DNA from: Arthrobacter zhaoxinii
GTDB taxonomy: Bacteria > Actinomycetota > Actinomycetes > Actinomycetales > Micrococcaceae
Assembly: GCF_025244925.1 (NCBI RefSeq)
Contig: NZ_CP104275.1
Span: 1,054,001-1,118,000 of the forward strand
Direction of reading: 5' to 3'
DNA length: 64,000 bases
In this document: piece by piece, positions 28,851 to 37,005 of the stretch
Numbering within the stretch: position 1 is the first letter of the stretch
Layout: each line of letters begins with the position of its first letter
The notes under the pieces: generated by a model
Told to the model about the DNA's origin: nothing
The model's input: the letters and a program-made list of their open reading frames with translations, nothing else
The model's database searches: none
Translations under genes and position numbers: made by a program

Positions 28851-28893
28851 GCGTGTCGGAAGCGTGTTGCAGCGTGTCGGCAGCGTGTGGCGG
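28851..28893. repeat. Short tandem GCGTGT-type repeat
   Basis: Four imperfect units of 10-11 bases beginning GCGTGT occur in a row (GCGTGTCGGAA, GCGTGTTGCA, GCGTGTCGGCA, GCGTGTGGCGG) between the GNAT terminator and the gatCAB promoter. Confidence 0.6.
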
Positions 28894-28922
28894 CGGCCTC
28901 CATGCCCTGCCCCGGAACGCCG

Positions 28923-28928
28923 TAGACT
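28923..28928 (+). promoter_or_regulatory. Putative -10 box for gatCAB
   Basis: TAGACT lies 57 bases upstream of the gatC ATG and is the best TAnnnT match in the gap. A GGGAG ribosome site precedes the ATG. Confidence 0.45.
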
Positions 28929-28984
28929 GGAACGGATACCGGCGTAAAGCCGAAAAACGTTCCTAAAAGACGCATGGGAGACTC

Positions 28985-29281
28985 ATGTCTGAGATCAATC
29001 GTGAGGCTGTGGCGCATCTGGCGCGGCTGGCCCACATTGAGATGACCAACGACGAGCTGGACAAGATGGCCGGCGAACTCGATGTCATCGTGGATTCGAT
29101 CAAATCCGTAAGCGAAGTTGCCGGCGAGGACATCCCGGCAACCTCCCACCCCATCCCGCTGGTCAACGTTTTCCGTGAAGACGTTGTGGGGCAGACGCTG
29201 ACCAATGAAGAAGCCCTGTCCGGCGCCCCGGACAATGCCGCCGGCCGCTTCAAGGTCCCTGCCATCCTGGATGAGGAGTAA
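28985..29281 (+). CDS. gatC: Asp/Glu-tRNA(Asn/Gln) amidotransferase subunit C
   Basis: 98 residues, full length. GatC is the small belt subunit that holds GatA and GatB together in the enzyme that converts misacylated Glu-tRNA(Gln) and Asp-tRNA(Asn) to the correct forms. The N-terminal [24 protein letters not shown] and the later [14 protein letters not shown] are typical. It is the first gene of a tight operon (8 bases to gatA, none to gatB). Confidence 0.96.
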   Translation: MSEINREAVAHLARLAHIEMTNDELDKMAGELDVIVDSIKSVSEVAGEDIPATSHPIPLVNVFREDVVGQTLTNEEALSGAPDNAAGRFKVPAILDEE

Positions 29282-29289
29282 AAGCTTCC

Positions 29290-30792
29290 ATGAGTGAACT
29301 GATTACATCAAGCGCCGCACAGCTGGCCGCCAAGCTGGCTGCCGGTGAAGTGTCCGCCGTCGAGGTCACCCAAGCCCACCTGGACCGCATCGCCGAAGTT
29401 GACGGCGCCATCAACGCCTTCCTGCACGTCAACACCGACGAGGCGCTGCAGGTTGCTGCCGACGTCGACAAGGCCCGCGCCGCCGGCGAGGAACTGCACG
29501 AACTGGCCGGCGTCCCCATCGCCATCAAGGACCTGATCGTCACCAAGGGCCAGCCCACCACGGCCGGCTCCAAGATGCTCGAGGGCTGGATGAGCCCCTA
29601 CGACGCCACGGTGATCTCGAAGATCCGTGCAGCCCGCATGCCGATGCTGGGTAAGACCAACCTGGACGAGTTCGCCATGGGCTCCTCCACGGAGCACTCC
29701 GCGTACGGCCCCACCCGCAACCCGTGGGACCTGGACCGCATCCCCGGCGGCTCCGGCGGCGGATCAGCTGCCGCCGTCGCCGCTTTCGAAGCGCCGCTGG
29801 CACTGGGCACCGACACGGGCGGATCCATCCGCCAGCCGGCCTCCGTCACCGGTTCGGTGGGCGTGAAGCCCACCTACGGCGGCGTCTCCCGCTACGGCGC
29901 CATCGCCATGGCCTCCTCGCTGGACCAGATCGGCCCGGTCTCCCGCACCGTGCTGGATGCTGCACTGCTGCAGGAAGTCATTGGCGGCCATGACCCCCGC
30001 GACTCCACCTCCCTGACTGACCCCGTGGGTTCGCTGGCCGACGCCGCCCGTAACGGCAGCGTTGCCGGGATGCGGATCGGCGTCATCAAGGAACTGCAGG
30101 GCGAAGGCTACGAAGCCGGCGTCCAGGCCCGCTTTACCGAGTCCCTGGAACTGCTGCGGGATGCCGGCGCGGAAATCGTTGAGGTCTCCTGCCCCAACTT
30201 CAAGTACGCACTCGGTGCCTACTACCTGATCATGCCGTCCGAGGCCTCCTCGAACCTGGCCAAGTACGACGGCGTCCGGTACGGCATGCGCGAGCTGCCC
30301 GCCGAGCCGCCGCTGACCATCGAACGCGTGATGGGTGCCACCCGCGCCGCCGGCTTCGGCGACGAGGTCAAGCGCCGCATCATCCTGGGCACCTACGCCC
30401 TGTCCGCCGGTTACTACGACGCCTACTACGGCTCGGCCCAGAAGGTGCGCACCCTGATCCAGCGCGACTTCAACGCCGCGTTCGCCCAGGCCGACGTGCT
30501 CATTTCCCCGACCTCGCCCAACACGGCCTTCAAGCTCGGCGAAAAGCTGGACGATCCGCTGGCCATGTACCTGAACGACGTCGCCACCATCCCGGCCAAC
30601 ATGGCCGGCGTCCCGGGCATCTCCATCCCCGGCGGACTGTCCGACGGGCTGCCCGTCGGCATCCAGTTCCTGGCCCCGGCCCGCGAAGACATCCGCCTCT
30701 ACCGTGCCGGCGCAGCTCTGGAGAGCATGCTGGAACAGAAGTGGGGCGGCCCGCTGCTGGCCTCGGCACCCGTACTCGGAGGAGTGAAGTAA
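29290..30792 (+). CDS. gatA: Asp/Glu-tRNA(Asn/Gln) amidotransferase subunit A
   Basis: 500 residues. GatA is an amidase-signature glutaminase that releases ammonia for the transamidation performed by GatB. The Ser-cis-Ser-Lys triad is present: Lys80 in VPIAIKDLI, Ser155 in PGGSGGGSA and Ser179 in [10 protein letters not shown]. The amidase signature runs from [16 protein letters not shown] to that serine. It has an AAAGCTTCC leader from gatC and its TAA is followed directly by the gatB ATG. Confidence 0.97.
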   Translation: MSELITSSAAQLAAKLAAGEVSAVEVTQAHLDRIAEVDGAINAFLHVNTDEALQVAADVDKARAAGEELHELAGVPIAIKDLIVTKGQPTTAGSKMLEGWMSPYDATVISKIRAARMPMLGKTNLDEFAMGSSTEHSAYGPTRNPWDLDRIPGGSGGGSAAAVAAFEAPLALGTDTGGSIRQPASVTGSVGVKPTYGGVSRYGAIAMASSLDQIGPVSRTVLDAALLQEVIGGHDPRDSTSLTDPVGSLADAARNGSVAGMRIGVIKELQGEGYEAGVQARFTESLELLRDAGAEIVEVSCPNFKYALGAYYLIMPSEASSNLAKYDGVRYGMRELPAEPPLTIERVMGATRAAGFGDEVKRRIILGTYALSAGYYDAYYGSAQKVRTLIQRDFNAAFAQADVLISPTSPNTAFKLGEKLDDPLAMYLNDVATIPANMAGVPGISIPGGLSDGLPVGIQFLAPAREDIRLYRAGAALESMLEQKWGGPLLASAPVLGGVK

Positions 30793-32310
30793 ATGTCCGT
30801 CCATATCCAGGATGAAACCCTGTCCTTCGAAGAGGCCATGGAGAAGTACGATCCGGTGCTGGGGTTCGAGGTCCATGTGGAGCTGAACACCAAGACCAAG
30901 ATGTTCTCCGACGCCCCCAACATCTTCGGCGACGAGCCCAACACCGCCGTCACGCCGGTGGACCTGGGCATGCCCGGCGTGCTGCCGGTGGTGAACAAGA
31001 CCGCTGTGGAGTACTCGATCCTCATCGGCCTGGCGCTGAACTGCAAGATCGCCGAAACCTGCACCTTCGCCCGGAAGCAGTACTTCTACCCGGACACACC
31101 CAAGAACTTCCAGACCTCCCAGTACGAAGACCCCATCGCGTACGACGGCTACCTGGACATCGAGCTCGAAGACGGCACTGTGTTCCGCGTCGAGATTGAA
31201 CGCGCCCACATGGAGGAAGACGCCGGCAAGCTGACGCACATGGGAGGCGCAGCCGGCCGCATCCAGGGCGCCGACTTCTCCCTGGTGGACTACAACCGCG
31301 CCGGCGTTCCGCTGGTTGAGATTGTCACCAAGCCGATCGAAGGCGCCGGATCGCGTGCCCCCGAGCTGGCCAAGGCCTACGTGGCCGCCATCCGGGAAAT
31401 CGTGAAGAACCTCGGGGTCTCCGACGCGAAGATGGAGCGCGGCAACGTCCGCTGCGACGCCAACGTGTCGCTGCGCCCGTACGGCCAGGAAAAGTTCGGC
31501 ACGCGGTCGGAAACGAAGAACGTCAACTCGCTGCGCGCCGTCGAACGCGCCGTCCGCTTCGAGATCCAGCGCCACGCCGCCGTCCTGGACTCCGGCAACT
31601 CGATTGTCCAGGAGACCCGGCACTGGCACGAGGACACCCGCTCCACCACCTCGGGCCGGCCGAAGTCCGACGCCGATGACTACCGGTACTTCCCGGAACC
31701 TGACCTCCTGCCCGTGGTCACCACCACGGAATGGATCGAAGAGCTGCGCTCCCGCCTGCCCGAGCCGCCGGCCGAACGCCGGAAGCGGCTCAAGGAGGAC
31801 TGGGGATACTCCGACGCCGAGTTCCGCGACGTCGTCAACGCCGGAGTCATGGAAGCCATCGAGGAAACCATTGCCGCCGGCGCTTCGGCGCAGGTAGCCC
31901 GTAAATGGTGGATGGGCGAAGTCGCCCGCCGCGCCAAGGAAGCCGAAGTGGACCCGGTCGACGTCGGCGTCACGCCGGAGCTGATCGTGGAACTGGACCG
32001 CCTGGTCCAGGCCGGCAAGATCAACGACAAGCTGGCCCGCCAGGTCCTCGACGGCGTCCTCGCCGGCGAAGGCACCCCGGAGGAAGTCATCGAGGGGCGC
32101 GGCCTGGCCGTGGTGTCCGACGACGGCCCCCTCCTCGAGGCGATCGACGCGGCCCTAGCGGCCCAGCCGGACGTCGCGGACAAGATCCGCGGCGGCAAGG
32201 TCCAGGCTGTCGGCGCCATCGTGGGCGGCGTGATGAAGGCCACCCGCGGACAGGCCGACGCCGGCCGCGTCCGCGAGCTGATCCTGGAACGTCTCGGAGT
32301 ACAGGGCTAA
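30793..32310 (+). CDS. gatB: Asp/Glu-tRNA(Asn/Gln) amidotransferase subunit B
   Basis: 505 residues. GatB phosphorylates the misacylated tRNA with ATP and uses ammonia from GatA to amidate it. The family signatures LGFEVHVELNTKTKMFSDAPN, FYPDTPKNFQTSQY and the later MERGNVRCDANVSLRP are all present. The C-terminal YqeY-like helical tail (about 340-505) binds the tRNA elbow. The ATG directly follows the gatA stop, so translation is coupled. A strong terminator follows. Confidence 0.97.
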   Translation: MSVHIQDETLSFEEAMEKYDPVLGFEVHVELNTKTKMFSDAPNIFGDEPNTAVTPVDLGMPGVLPVVNKTAVEYSILIGLALNCKIAETCTFARKQYFYPDTPKNFQTSQYEDPIAYDGYLDIELEDGTVFRVEIERAHMEEDAGKLTHMGGAAGRIQGADFSLVDYNRAGVPLVEIVTKPIEGAGSRAPELAKAYVAAIREIVKNLGVSDAKMERGNVRCDANVSLRPYGQEKFGTRSETKNVNSLRAVERAVRFEIQRHAAVLDSGNSIVQETRHWHEDTRSTTSGRPKSDADDYRYFPEPDLLPVVTTTEWIEELRSRLPEPPAERRKRLKEDWGYSDAEFRDVVNAGVMEAIEETIAAGASAQVARKWWMGEVARRAKEAEVDPVDVGVTPELIVELDRLVQAGKINDKLARQVLDGVLAGEGTPEEVIEGRGLAVVSDDGPLLEAIDAALAAQPDVADKIRGGKVQAVGAIVGGVMKATRGQADAGRVRELILERLGVQG

Positions 32311-32330
32311 CGTCCCCGGAGATTGACAGG

Positions 32331-32366
32331 GGACCCCGGCAGGCATTGTGCCTGCCGGGGTCCTTT
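32331..32366 (+). terminator. Intrinsic terminator after gatB
   Basis: A perfect 15-bp stem (32331-32345 with 32349-32363) with a TTG loop is followed by TTT. It lies 20 bases past the gatB stop. Confidence 0.9.
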
Positions 32367-32396
32367 ACATTGGTGACCCGCCGCACACCCGGCGGG

Positions 32397-32402
32397 TACG
32401 CT
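32397..32402 (+). promoter_or_regulatory. -10 box TACGCT (leaderless arrangement)
   Basis: TACGCT ends six bases before the ATG at 32409. Confidence 0.45.
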
Positions 32403-32408
32403 GGCGCA

Positions 32409-33308
32409 ATGGCCAACCTTCCCGCAGCTGAAATCGCCGCCGACCCCGCCCTGGTGCGGCAGCTCGTGGAGGAGCAGCATCCGGAGCTGGGCGGGCAGAC
32501 CCTGCAGCAGGTCGCCAGTGGATGGGACAACTACATTTACCGGCTCGGCACCGACTATGCCGTGCGGCTGCCGCGCCGACGGACCGCCGCCGGACTGACG
32601 GCCAACGAACAGCGCTGGCTCCCGCAGCTGACCGCCGATGTGCCCGTACAGACCTCCGCCCCGCTGTTCTGCGGGGCACCGTGCGAGCTCTACCCCTGGC
32701 CGTGGAGCATCACCGCCTGGTTCGACGGCCAGGACGTGTCCCTCTCGCCCCGCGACCGCAACGTTGCCCTGGCCGAACCGCTGGCCCGGTTCCTTAATGC
32801 CTTCCACCGTCCGGCCCCGCCGGATTTCCCCCGCAACCCCGTCCGGGGCGGTCCGCTGTCGGGCCGGGACGAAGCCGTACAGGGCAGGCTGAACAGCGGC
32901 ATGGTGCCCCACGCCGCCCGCGTGCAGGAACTCTGGGACGAAGCCCAGAACATCCCGGCCTGGACCGGGCCCCCGCTGTGGCTGCACGGAGACCTACACC
33001 CCGCGAATCTCGTGGCCAAGGACAACACCCTGCAGGCGGTCATCGATTTCGGCGACCTCACCGCCGGTGACCCGGCCACCGACCTCGCCGCGGCCTGGCT
33101 GGTGTTCGACGCCGAGGGCCGGGCCGGATTCCGCGCCGCCCTGGGTAGCCAGTACGACGGCGACCCGCACGTCTGGGAGCGGGCCCGCGGCTGGGCGGTC
33201 TGCATGGCTACCGTTCTGCTGGCCAATTCCGACGATGCCCCCGGGCTGTACCTGGTGGGCTCGGAAACCCTGATGGAAATTCTCACCGGCGACCGGGAAA
33301 GGTTCTAG
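32409..33308 (+). CDS. Aminoglycoside-phosphotransferase family protein
   Basis: 299 residues with a complete APH fold. ATP-lobe features include SGWDNYIYRLGTDYAVRLPRR (the lysine is replaced by arginines in VRLPRR, common in this subgroup). The catalytic loop is LWLHGDLHPANLVA and the metal site VIDFGDLTAGDPATDLA. A C-terminal helical region follows. The group is usually annotated as putative streptomycin or hygromycin kinases without evidence; a metabolic small-molecule kinase is as likely. The next gene starts five bases after its stop. Confidence 0.87.
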   Translation: MANLPAAEIAADPALVRQLVEEQHPELGGQTLQQVASGWDNYIYRLGTDYAVRLPRRRTAAGLTANEQRWLPQLTADVPVQTSAPLFCGAPCELYPWPWSITAWFDGQDVSLSPRDRNVALAEPLARFLNAFHRPAPPDFPRNPVRGGPLSGRDEAVQGRLNSGMVPHAARVQELWDEAQNIPAWTGPPLWLHGDLHPANLVAKDNTLQAVIDFGDLTAGDPATDLAAAWLVFDAEGRAGFRAALGSQYDGDPHVWERARGWAVCMATVLLANSDDAPGLYLVGSETLMEILTGDRERF

Positions 33309-33312
33309 CCCC

Positions 33313-34116
33313 GTGGCGGCCAGCAGCTGGAAGCACTCTGTCCGGATCTCCACCGAAGGCGACGGGCACGTGCAGGAAGACACCTGCGGGTACGCGGCCG
33401 GCACGGCCTGGGTGATCGACGGTGCCAGCGTACTGCTGCCCCAGCTGGGACTGCCCGGGCCCTCGGACCCGGCCTGGTACGCCCGGAACCTGGACCTGCT
33501 GTTGACCGATGCCGCGGTGGCTGCAGGTCCCGCCTCCGGCGAGTGCTCCGCTCCGGAGGTGCTGGCGGAAGCCCTAACCCGGATGGATCAGCTGGCCGGC
33601 ACGGTGGCGGGGGAGGAACGGATCCGGTTTCCTTCCGCTGCGCTGTGCCTGGCCCAGCTGACGGGGGACGGCGTGGAGATTCTCGCACTGGCGGACTGCC
33701 ATGCAGTGGTGGAACTGGAGGACGGTTCATCGGTTCACGTCACCCACGAACCGGCCGATATCCGGATCGGCATCGAACATTCGGCGGACCCGGTGCGGGA
33801 ACGCGAGCTGCGCGTGCTGGACCGGGAGCTGCGCAACACCCCCGGCCGGCTGTGGGTGGCTCGACGGGAAGCAGAAGCCGCGTACCAGGCGCGCACTGTC
33901 CGGCTGGGCCCGGCACGGCGGGTGGTGCTTGCCTCCGACGGCGCCTGGCGGGCAGTGGAACTGGGTCTCGTCGACGGGCCGGACGGCTTCCTCGCGGCGG
34001 CAGGCTCCGCAGTCGCCGCCCAGGAACTGCTGCTGGCGCTGCGGACCCTGCAGGCGGAACTGGGCGAAAACGCCGACGACGCCACCCTCCTCACACTGGA
34101 AAGGATTTGCCCATGA
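33313..34116 (+). CDS. PP2C-like phosphatase-fold protein
   Basis: 267 residues from a GTG four bases after the previous stop. It has a divergent PP2C fold: VQEDTCGYAAGTAWVIDGAS stands in for the NED and DGMGG metal motifs, ALADCHAVVEL for GDSR, VVLASDGAW keeps the Asp-Gly of motif 8, and NADDATLLTLER keeps the final D-N/D-x-T. The key aspartates remain, so it could be active, but the GG of DGMGG is missing. It is flanked by a kinase-like gene and overlaps a FAD oxidoreductase gene by four bases; the functional link is unknown. Confidence 0.75.
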   Translation: MAASSWKHSVRISTEGDGHVQEDTCGYAAGTAWVIDGASVLLPQLGLPGPSDPAWYARNLDLLLTDAAVAAGPASGECSAPEVLAEALTRMDQLAGTVAGEERIRFPSAALCLAQLTGDGVEILALADCHAVVELEDGSSVHVTHEPADIRIGIEHSADPVRERELRVLDRELRNTPGRLWVARREAEAAYQARTVRLGPARRVVLASDGAWRAVELGLVDGPDGFLAAAGSAVAAQELLLALRTLQAELGENADDATLLTLERICP

Positions 34117-35273
34117 CTGCGAGTACGGCCTGCGACATCCTGGTGATCGGCGGAGGAATAGCCGGTCTCTCTCTCGCCGCCGAGGTCGCGGCGCGGCTGG
34201 CCGCGTCCAGACAATCCGCGTCCGGACAGGCCGCAGCCGGGCAGAACCGGGGGAGCAGCGGCGGGGTTGTCCTGGTGGAAGCGGAACCTACCTTGGGGTA
34301 CCACACGTCGTCCCGGTCCGCCCGGCAGCTGATCCCCAGTTATGGACCGCCGGTCATCCAGCACCTGACCGTACGGACCCTGGCCTTGATCAGGGCGGCG
34401 GAGGCGGACCTGCCGGAACCCGTCCTGGCGCCTCGGAGCTTCCTGCTGATCGGGGATGAGGAACCGGTGCGGGACCGGGCGAGCGCCCATATGCACCCGG
34501 TGATGCCGGCCGAGGCACTCGGGCTGGCTCCGGAACTCCGGCCGGAGGCGTTCAGTGCCGCAGGACTCGACACCACATCAGTGGCCTGTAATACCGATGC
34601 CCTGCTGGACTACCACCGGGAACGCCTGACCGCTGCAGGCGGCCGCATCGTCACGGGCCAGCGGGTGCAGGCGGCACGGCGCACGGGGAGCCCGGGCCGG
34701 CAGCGCTGGGAAGCCGCTGCTGACGGAATGCGGTTTGAGGCTCCGGTGGTGGTCAATGCAGCCGGCGCCTGGGCGGATATCGTCGCGGAAATCTTCGGAG
34801 CCCGTCCCCAGGGCCTCACACCCTACCGCCGCACCGCCGCCGTCGTCGATGTTGAACGGCCGCTGGACGCCGGGGCGCCCATGGTGGCGGATGCCGGCGA
34901 CCGGTTCTACTACCGGCCTGAAGGCAGGCAGGTACTTATATCGCCGTCGGAACGCGAACCGAGCGTGGCAGAGGACTCCCGGCCGCGCGACGCGGATGTG
35001 CAGGCATTGGTGGAACTGGTCAACACGGTCACGACCATGGGCATCACCGGAGTTGCCCGCGCCTGGACCGGGCTGCGTACGGAGACACCGGACGGGCTGC
35101 CCGCCGTGGGCTGGGATCCGGCCGTCCCGGGGTTCTTCTGGCTGGCCGGACAGGGCGGATACGGGTTCCAGACGTCCTCCGCCATCGCCGAGCTGGCAGC
35201 GGGAATCCTGCTTGCCGAGGGCGTCGAAAACGGTGCCCGGGAAGCCCTCAGCCCTGCCCGCCACCAAGTGTGA
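34113..35273 (+). CDS. FAD-dependent amine / D-amino-acid oxidoreductase (DAO family)
   Basis: 386 residues; the ATG overlaps the previous stop (ATGA) and has GGAAAGGA upstream. The dinucleotide-binding motif DILVIGGGIAGLSLAAEVAARL opens the protein. A glycine/serine/glutamine-rich insertion (about 33-52) separates it from VVLVEAEPTLGYHTSSRSARQL, the FAD-contacting acidic strand and the loop seen in glycine or D-amino-acid oxidases. VVNAAGAWAD and GLRTETPDGLPAVGWDPAVPGFFWLAGQGGYG (split motifs near the end) are typical of the DAO superfamily. The substrate is probably an amino acid or amine. Confidence 0.87.
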   Translation: MTASTACDILVIGGGIAGLSLAAEVAARLAASRQSASGQAAAGQNRGSSGGVVLVEAEPTLGYHTSSRSARQLIPSYGPPVIQHLTVRTLALIRAAEADLPEPVLAPRSFLLIGDEEPVRDRASAHMHPVMPAEALGLAPELRPEAFSAAGLDTTSVACNTDALLDYHRERLTAAGGRIVTGQRVQAARRTGSPGRQRWEAAADGMRFEAPVVVNAAGAWADIVAEIFGARPQGLTPYRRTAAVVDVERPLDAGAPMVADAGDRFYYRPEGRQVLISPSEREPSVAEDSRPRDADVQALVELVNTVTTMGITGVARAWTGLRTETPDGLPAVGWDPAVPGFFWLAGQGGYGFQTSSAIAELAAGILLAEGVENGAREALSPARHQV

Positions 35274-35423
35274 CCAAAGTCTCATCAATTGGCGCGTAAC
35301 GAATCAGCCAAGGTGCGCGCGTATGGTCAGGAGATTCCCGGGATATGCCTAGAGTTGTAGTCATAAGCCCTTCCGCCAAAACGTGTATGCATCGAAAATG
35401 CAGTGCTCGAAAGGTCAGTCTCA
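35274..35423 (+). other. Upstream region of the 35424 gene
   Basis: 150 bases, AT-richer than its surroundings. GAAAGG at 35409-35414 is the ribosome site that supports the GTG at 35424. Several weak TAnnnT-like sequences are present, so I do not pick a promoter. Confidence 0.3.
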
Positions 35424-36362
35424 GTGCCAGATTTCTTGCCGCCGAAAGTTGTTGGCGTGCAGCAGCGTCCGTTTTACCTCCGGGTTCGTTCGATCCTGGT
35501 CATTCTTAGTACGCTGTGGCTGATTTCTGCCGTTATCGGGGTTGGCTTCTTTTCCGGCGGCACCACTTCACTCGCCTTTTCGCTGATTCTTCTTTATGGC
35601 ACGGGCGCCGCTCTGCTGGTGGTTATTTCGGCCCTTTACCGCGTCCTTTCCAAGGCAGCGCTTCAGCGGGTGGTCGCCGCCCCCGACGACAATGCCGCCG
35701 CCGTGTTTGTGGACACCACCCGGTCAGCGACGGAAGAAATCATGGCTGCGCTGCGCCCGGCCACACCCCGCGGACGTCCGGCCGCGTCCGTCCGGATGCC
35801 GCGGACGGTGGATGCCGTGGACGTGGCTGCTGCTCTGGCGGCACGCACGGCGGCAATGACGAACGCCGTGGCGGCTGAGAAGTCCGCGGCTGCCGCGGCA
35901 GGGATGGTGGCTAAGCCGACGGCCGCAGGCAAGTCCGCGGTAAGCAAGCCCGCCGGCCAGAAGAAAACAGCCCCGAACCAGCCGGCGCAGGCAAATAAGG
36001 CCCAGGCCAGCAAGGCACAGGCCGGCAGGAACCGTCCCGCCACTAACACCGGTTCACGCGGCACGGGCAACCAGGCCAGCACCGCGCCGAAGAAAAGCAC
36101 CGGCGGCAAGAAGCCGGGTGCCGCGGGGAACAGCGCATCCGGGGACAAGGGCACGAAAAACGGATCCGGCGAAGCTTCCGCAGGGGCCAAGGGCCCTGCC
36201 GGGGCCGCGGATTCAGCAGCAGCGAAGGCGCTCACCATCCCCGGCATCCGCACCGCCCAGCAGGACATCCTGCCGCGCCAGACCGGCGCCCCGTCCTGCG
36301 GCCTCGCCACGGGCCCGGCCCGGGCGGGCAGCACCGGAGACTGCCGGTACGCCGCAGCCTGA
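35424..36362 (+). CDS. Membrane protein with long Ala/Lys/Gly-rich tail
   Basis: 312 residues from GTG 35424 (GTG 35403 is an in-frame alternative). The start PDFLPPKVVGVQQRPFYLRVRS is followed by two hydrophobic helices (about 24-45 and 50-72). The rest is cytoplasmic or extracytoplasmic low-complexity sequence: repeated A, K, Q, G and S with segments such as QANKAQASKAQAG, similar to histone-H1-like or cell-wall-linked disordered tails. I do not recognise a family. Two TM helices plus a basic disordered tail could bind nucleic acid or an anionic polymer, which is speculation. Confidence 0.7.
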   Translation: MPDFLPPKVVGVQQRPFYLRVRSILVILSTLWLISAVIGVGFFSGGTTSLAFSLILLYGTGAALLVVISALYRVLSKAALQRVVAAPDDNAAAVFVDTTRSATEEIMAALRPATPRGRPAASVRMPRTVDAVDVAAALAARTAAMTNAVAAEKSAAAAAGMVAKPTAAGKSAVSKPAGQKKTAPNQPAQANKAQASKAQAGRNRPATNTGSRGTGNQASTAPKKSTGGKKPGAAGNSASGDKGTKNGSGEASAGAKGPAGAADSAAAKALTIPGIRTAQQDILPRQTGAPSCGLATGPARAGSTGDCRYAAA

Positions 36363-36644
36363 CGCTTCCGGAGCATCGAACTGCTCCGCGGCCAGCGCCT
36401 AGAAACCGTCACGTACTCAGGTAGTTGTCAGGTTGTCTTCAGCACCTACCCAGACGGGCCGTTTATTGTCGTTAGTACCTCATAAGGGTGCGAGTGATGA
36501 ATGGACCGAGTAGTGACCGGTCCGGACGCCGGCAGACAAGGGTTGTTTCCCCCAACCAGCCCCATGTCTGCCGGCGTTTTCCCTTTTAACCGGCGCTGCT
36601 GCTAGCCGGCGCTGCGGCGGCGGACCGCCCGGCACCCGGCAGGG
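36363..36644 (+). ncRNA. Gene-free gap with candidate small RNA and terminator hairpin
   Basis: 282 bases between convergent genes. A 12-bp stem (36526-36537 with 36566-36577) encloses a nested GGTTG/CAACC hairpin with C-rich loops and is followed by TTTTCCCTTTT. It is 164 bases from the upstream stop, farther than expected for that gene's own terminator, so a short RNA starting around 36440-36480 is possible. The C-rich loops recall the actinobacterial 6C RNA, but I cannot fit its consensus. Treat the RNA as unproven and the terminator as likely. Confidence 0.35.
36526..36580 (+). terminator. Branched hairpin followed by T run
   Basis: The stem ACGCCGGCAGAC/GTCTGCCGGCGT with an internal GGTTG/CAACC hairpin is followed by TTTTCCCTTTT, giving a plus-strand terminator. 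It is either the end of the 35424 transcript or of a separate small RNA. Confidence 0.7.
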
Positions 36645-36944
36645 TTATTCGGCACTGAAGTTCGGAAATTCCCCGGTAGCCGGAGAAAAGGATTCTTCGA
36701 CGCCGGCCACCACTCCCGGTGCCTTCGGGCCGCGCAGGAACTCCCGCAGTCCGTCCAGGGCCGGTTCCCTGCCTTCGGCCACCACCCGGACGGATCCGTC
36801 CGACGCGTTCGAGACGACGCCGGTCAACCCCAGCTGCACGGCCTGCTGGAGGGTGCGGTAACGGAACCCCACGCCTTGTACCTCGCCGGTGACCCGGGCG
36901 GTCAGCCGGCGGGGCGCGCCTTCGGGATGCTCTTGCTCGCTCAT
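36645..36944 (-). CDS. Acylphosphatase
   Basis: 99 residues from the ATG at 36944; upstream in-frame sequence is not family-like. The enzyme hydrolyses acyl phosphates such as acetyl phosphate and carbamoyl phosphate. The active-site loop EVQGVGFRYRT supplies the catalytic Arg28, and VVSNASDGSV supplies Asn46. Both are present, so it should be active. Its stop is 19 bases past the minor AT-rich end of the gene-free gap; the hutH gene ends 61 bases upstream of its start, so it may be transcribed with hutH. Confidence 0.92.
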   Translation of the reverse strand: MSEQEHPEGAPRRLTARVTGEVQGVGFRYRTLQQAVQLGLTGVVSNASDGSVRVVAEGREPALDGLREFLRGPKAPGVVAGVEESFSPATGEFPNFSAE

Positions 36945-37005
36945 CCGCACAGCGTAGCGCGGGGGAGAGCCGGAGCGGCGGGCATTCCGGCAATCGGCAG
37001 CGAAA

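Noticed and set aside
28851..28893. CRISPR-like repeat
   Set aside because: Units are only 10-11 bases, directly adjacent with no spacers.
36526..36580. Confirmed 6C RNA
   Set aside because: C-rich loops are suggestive, but I could not match the two-hairpin consensus, so it stays a candidate only.
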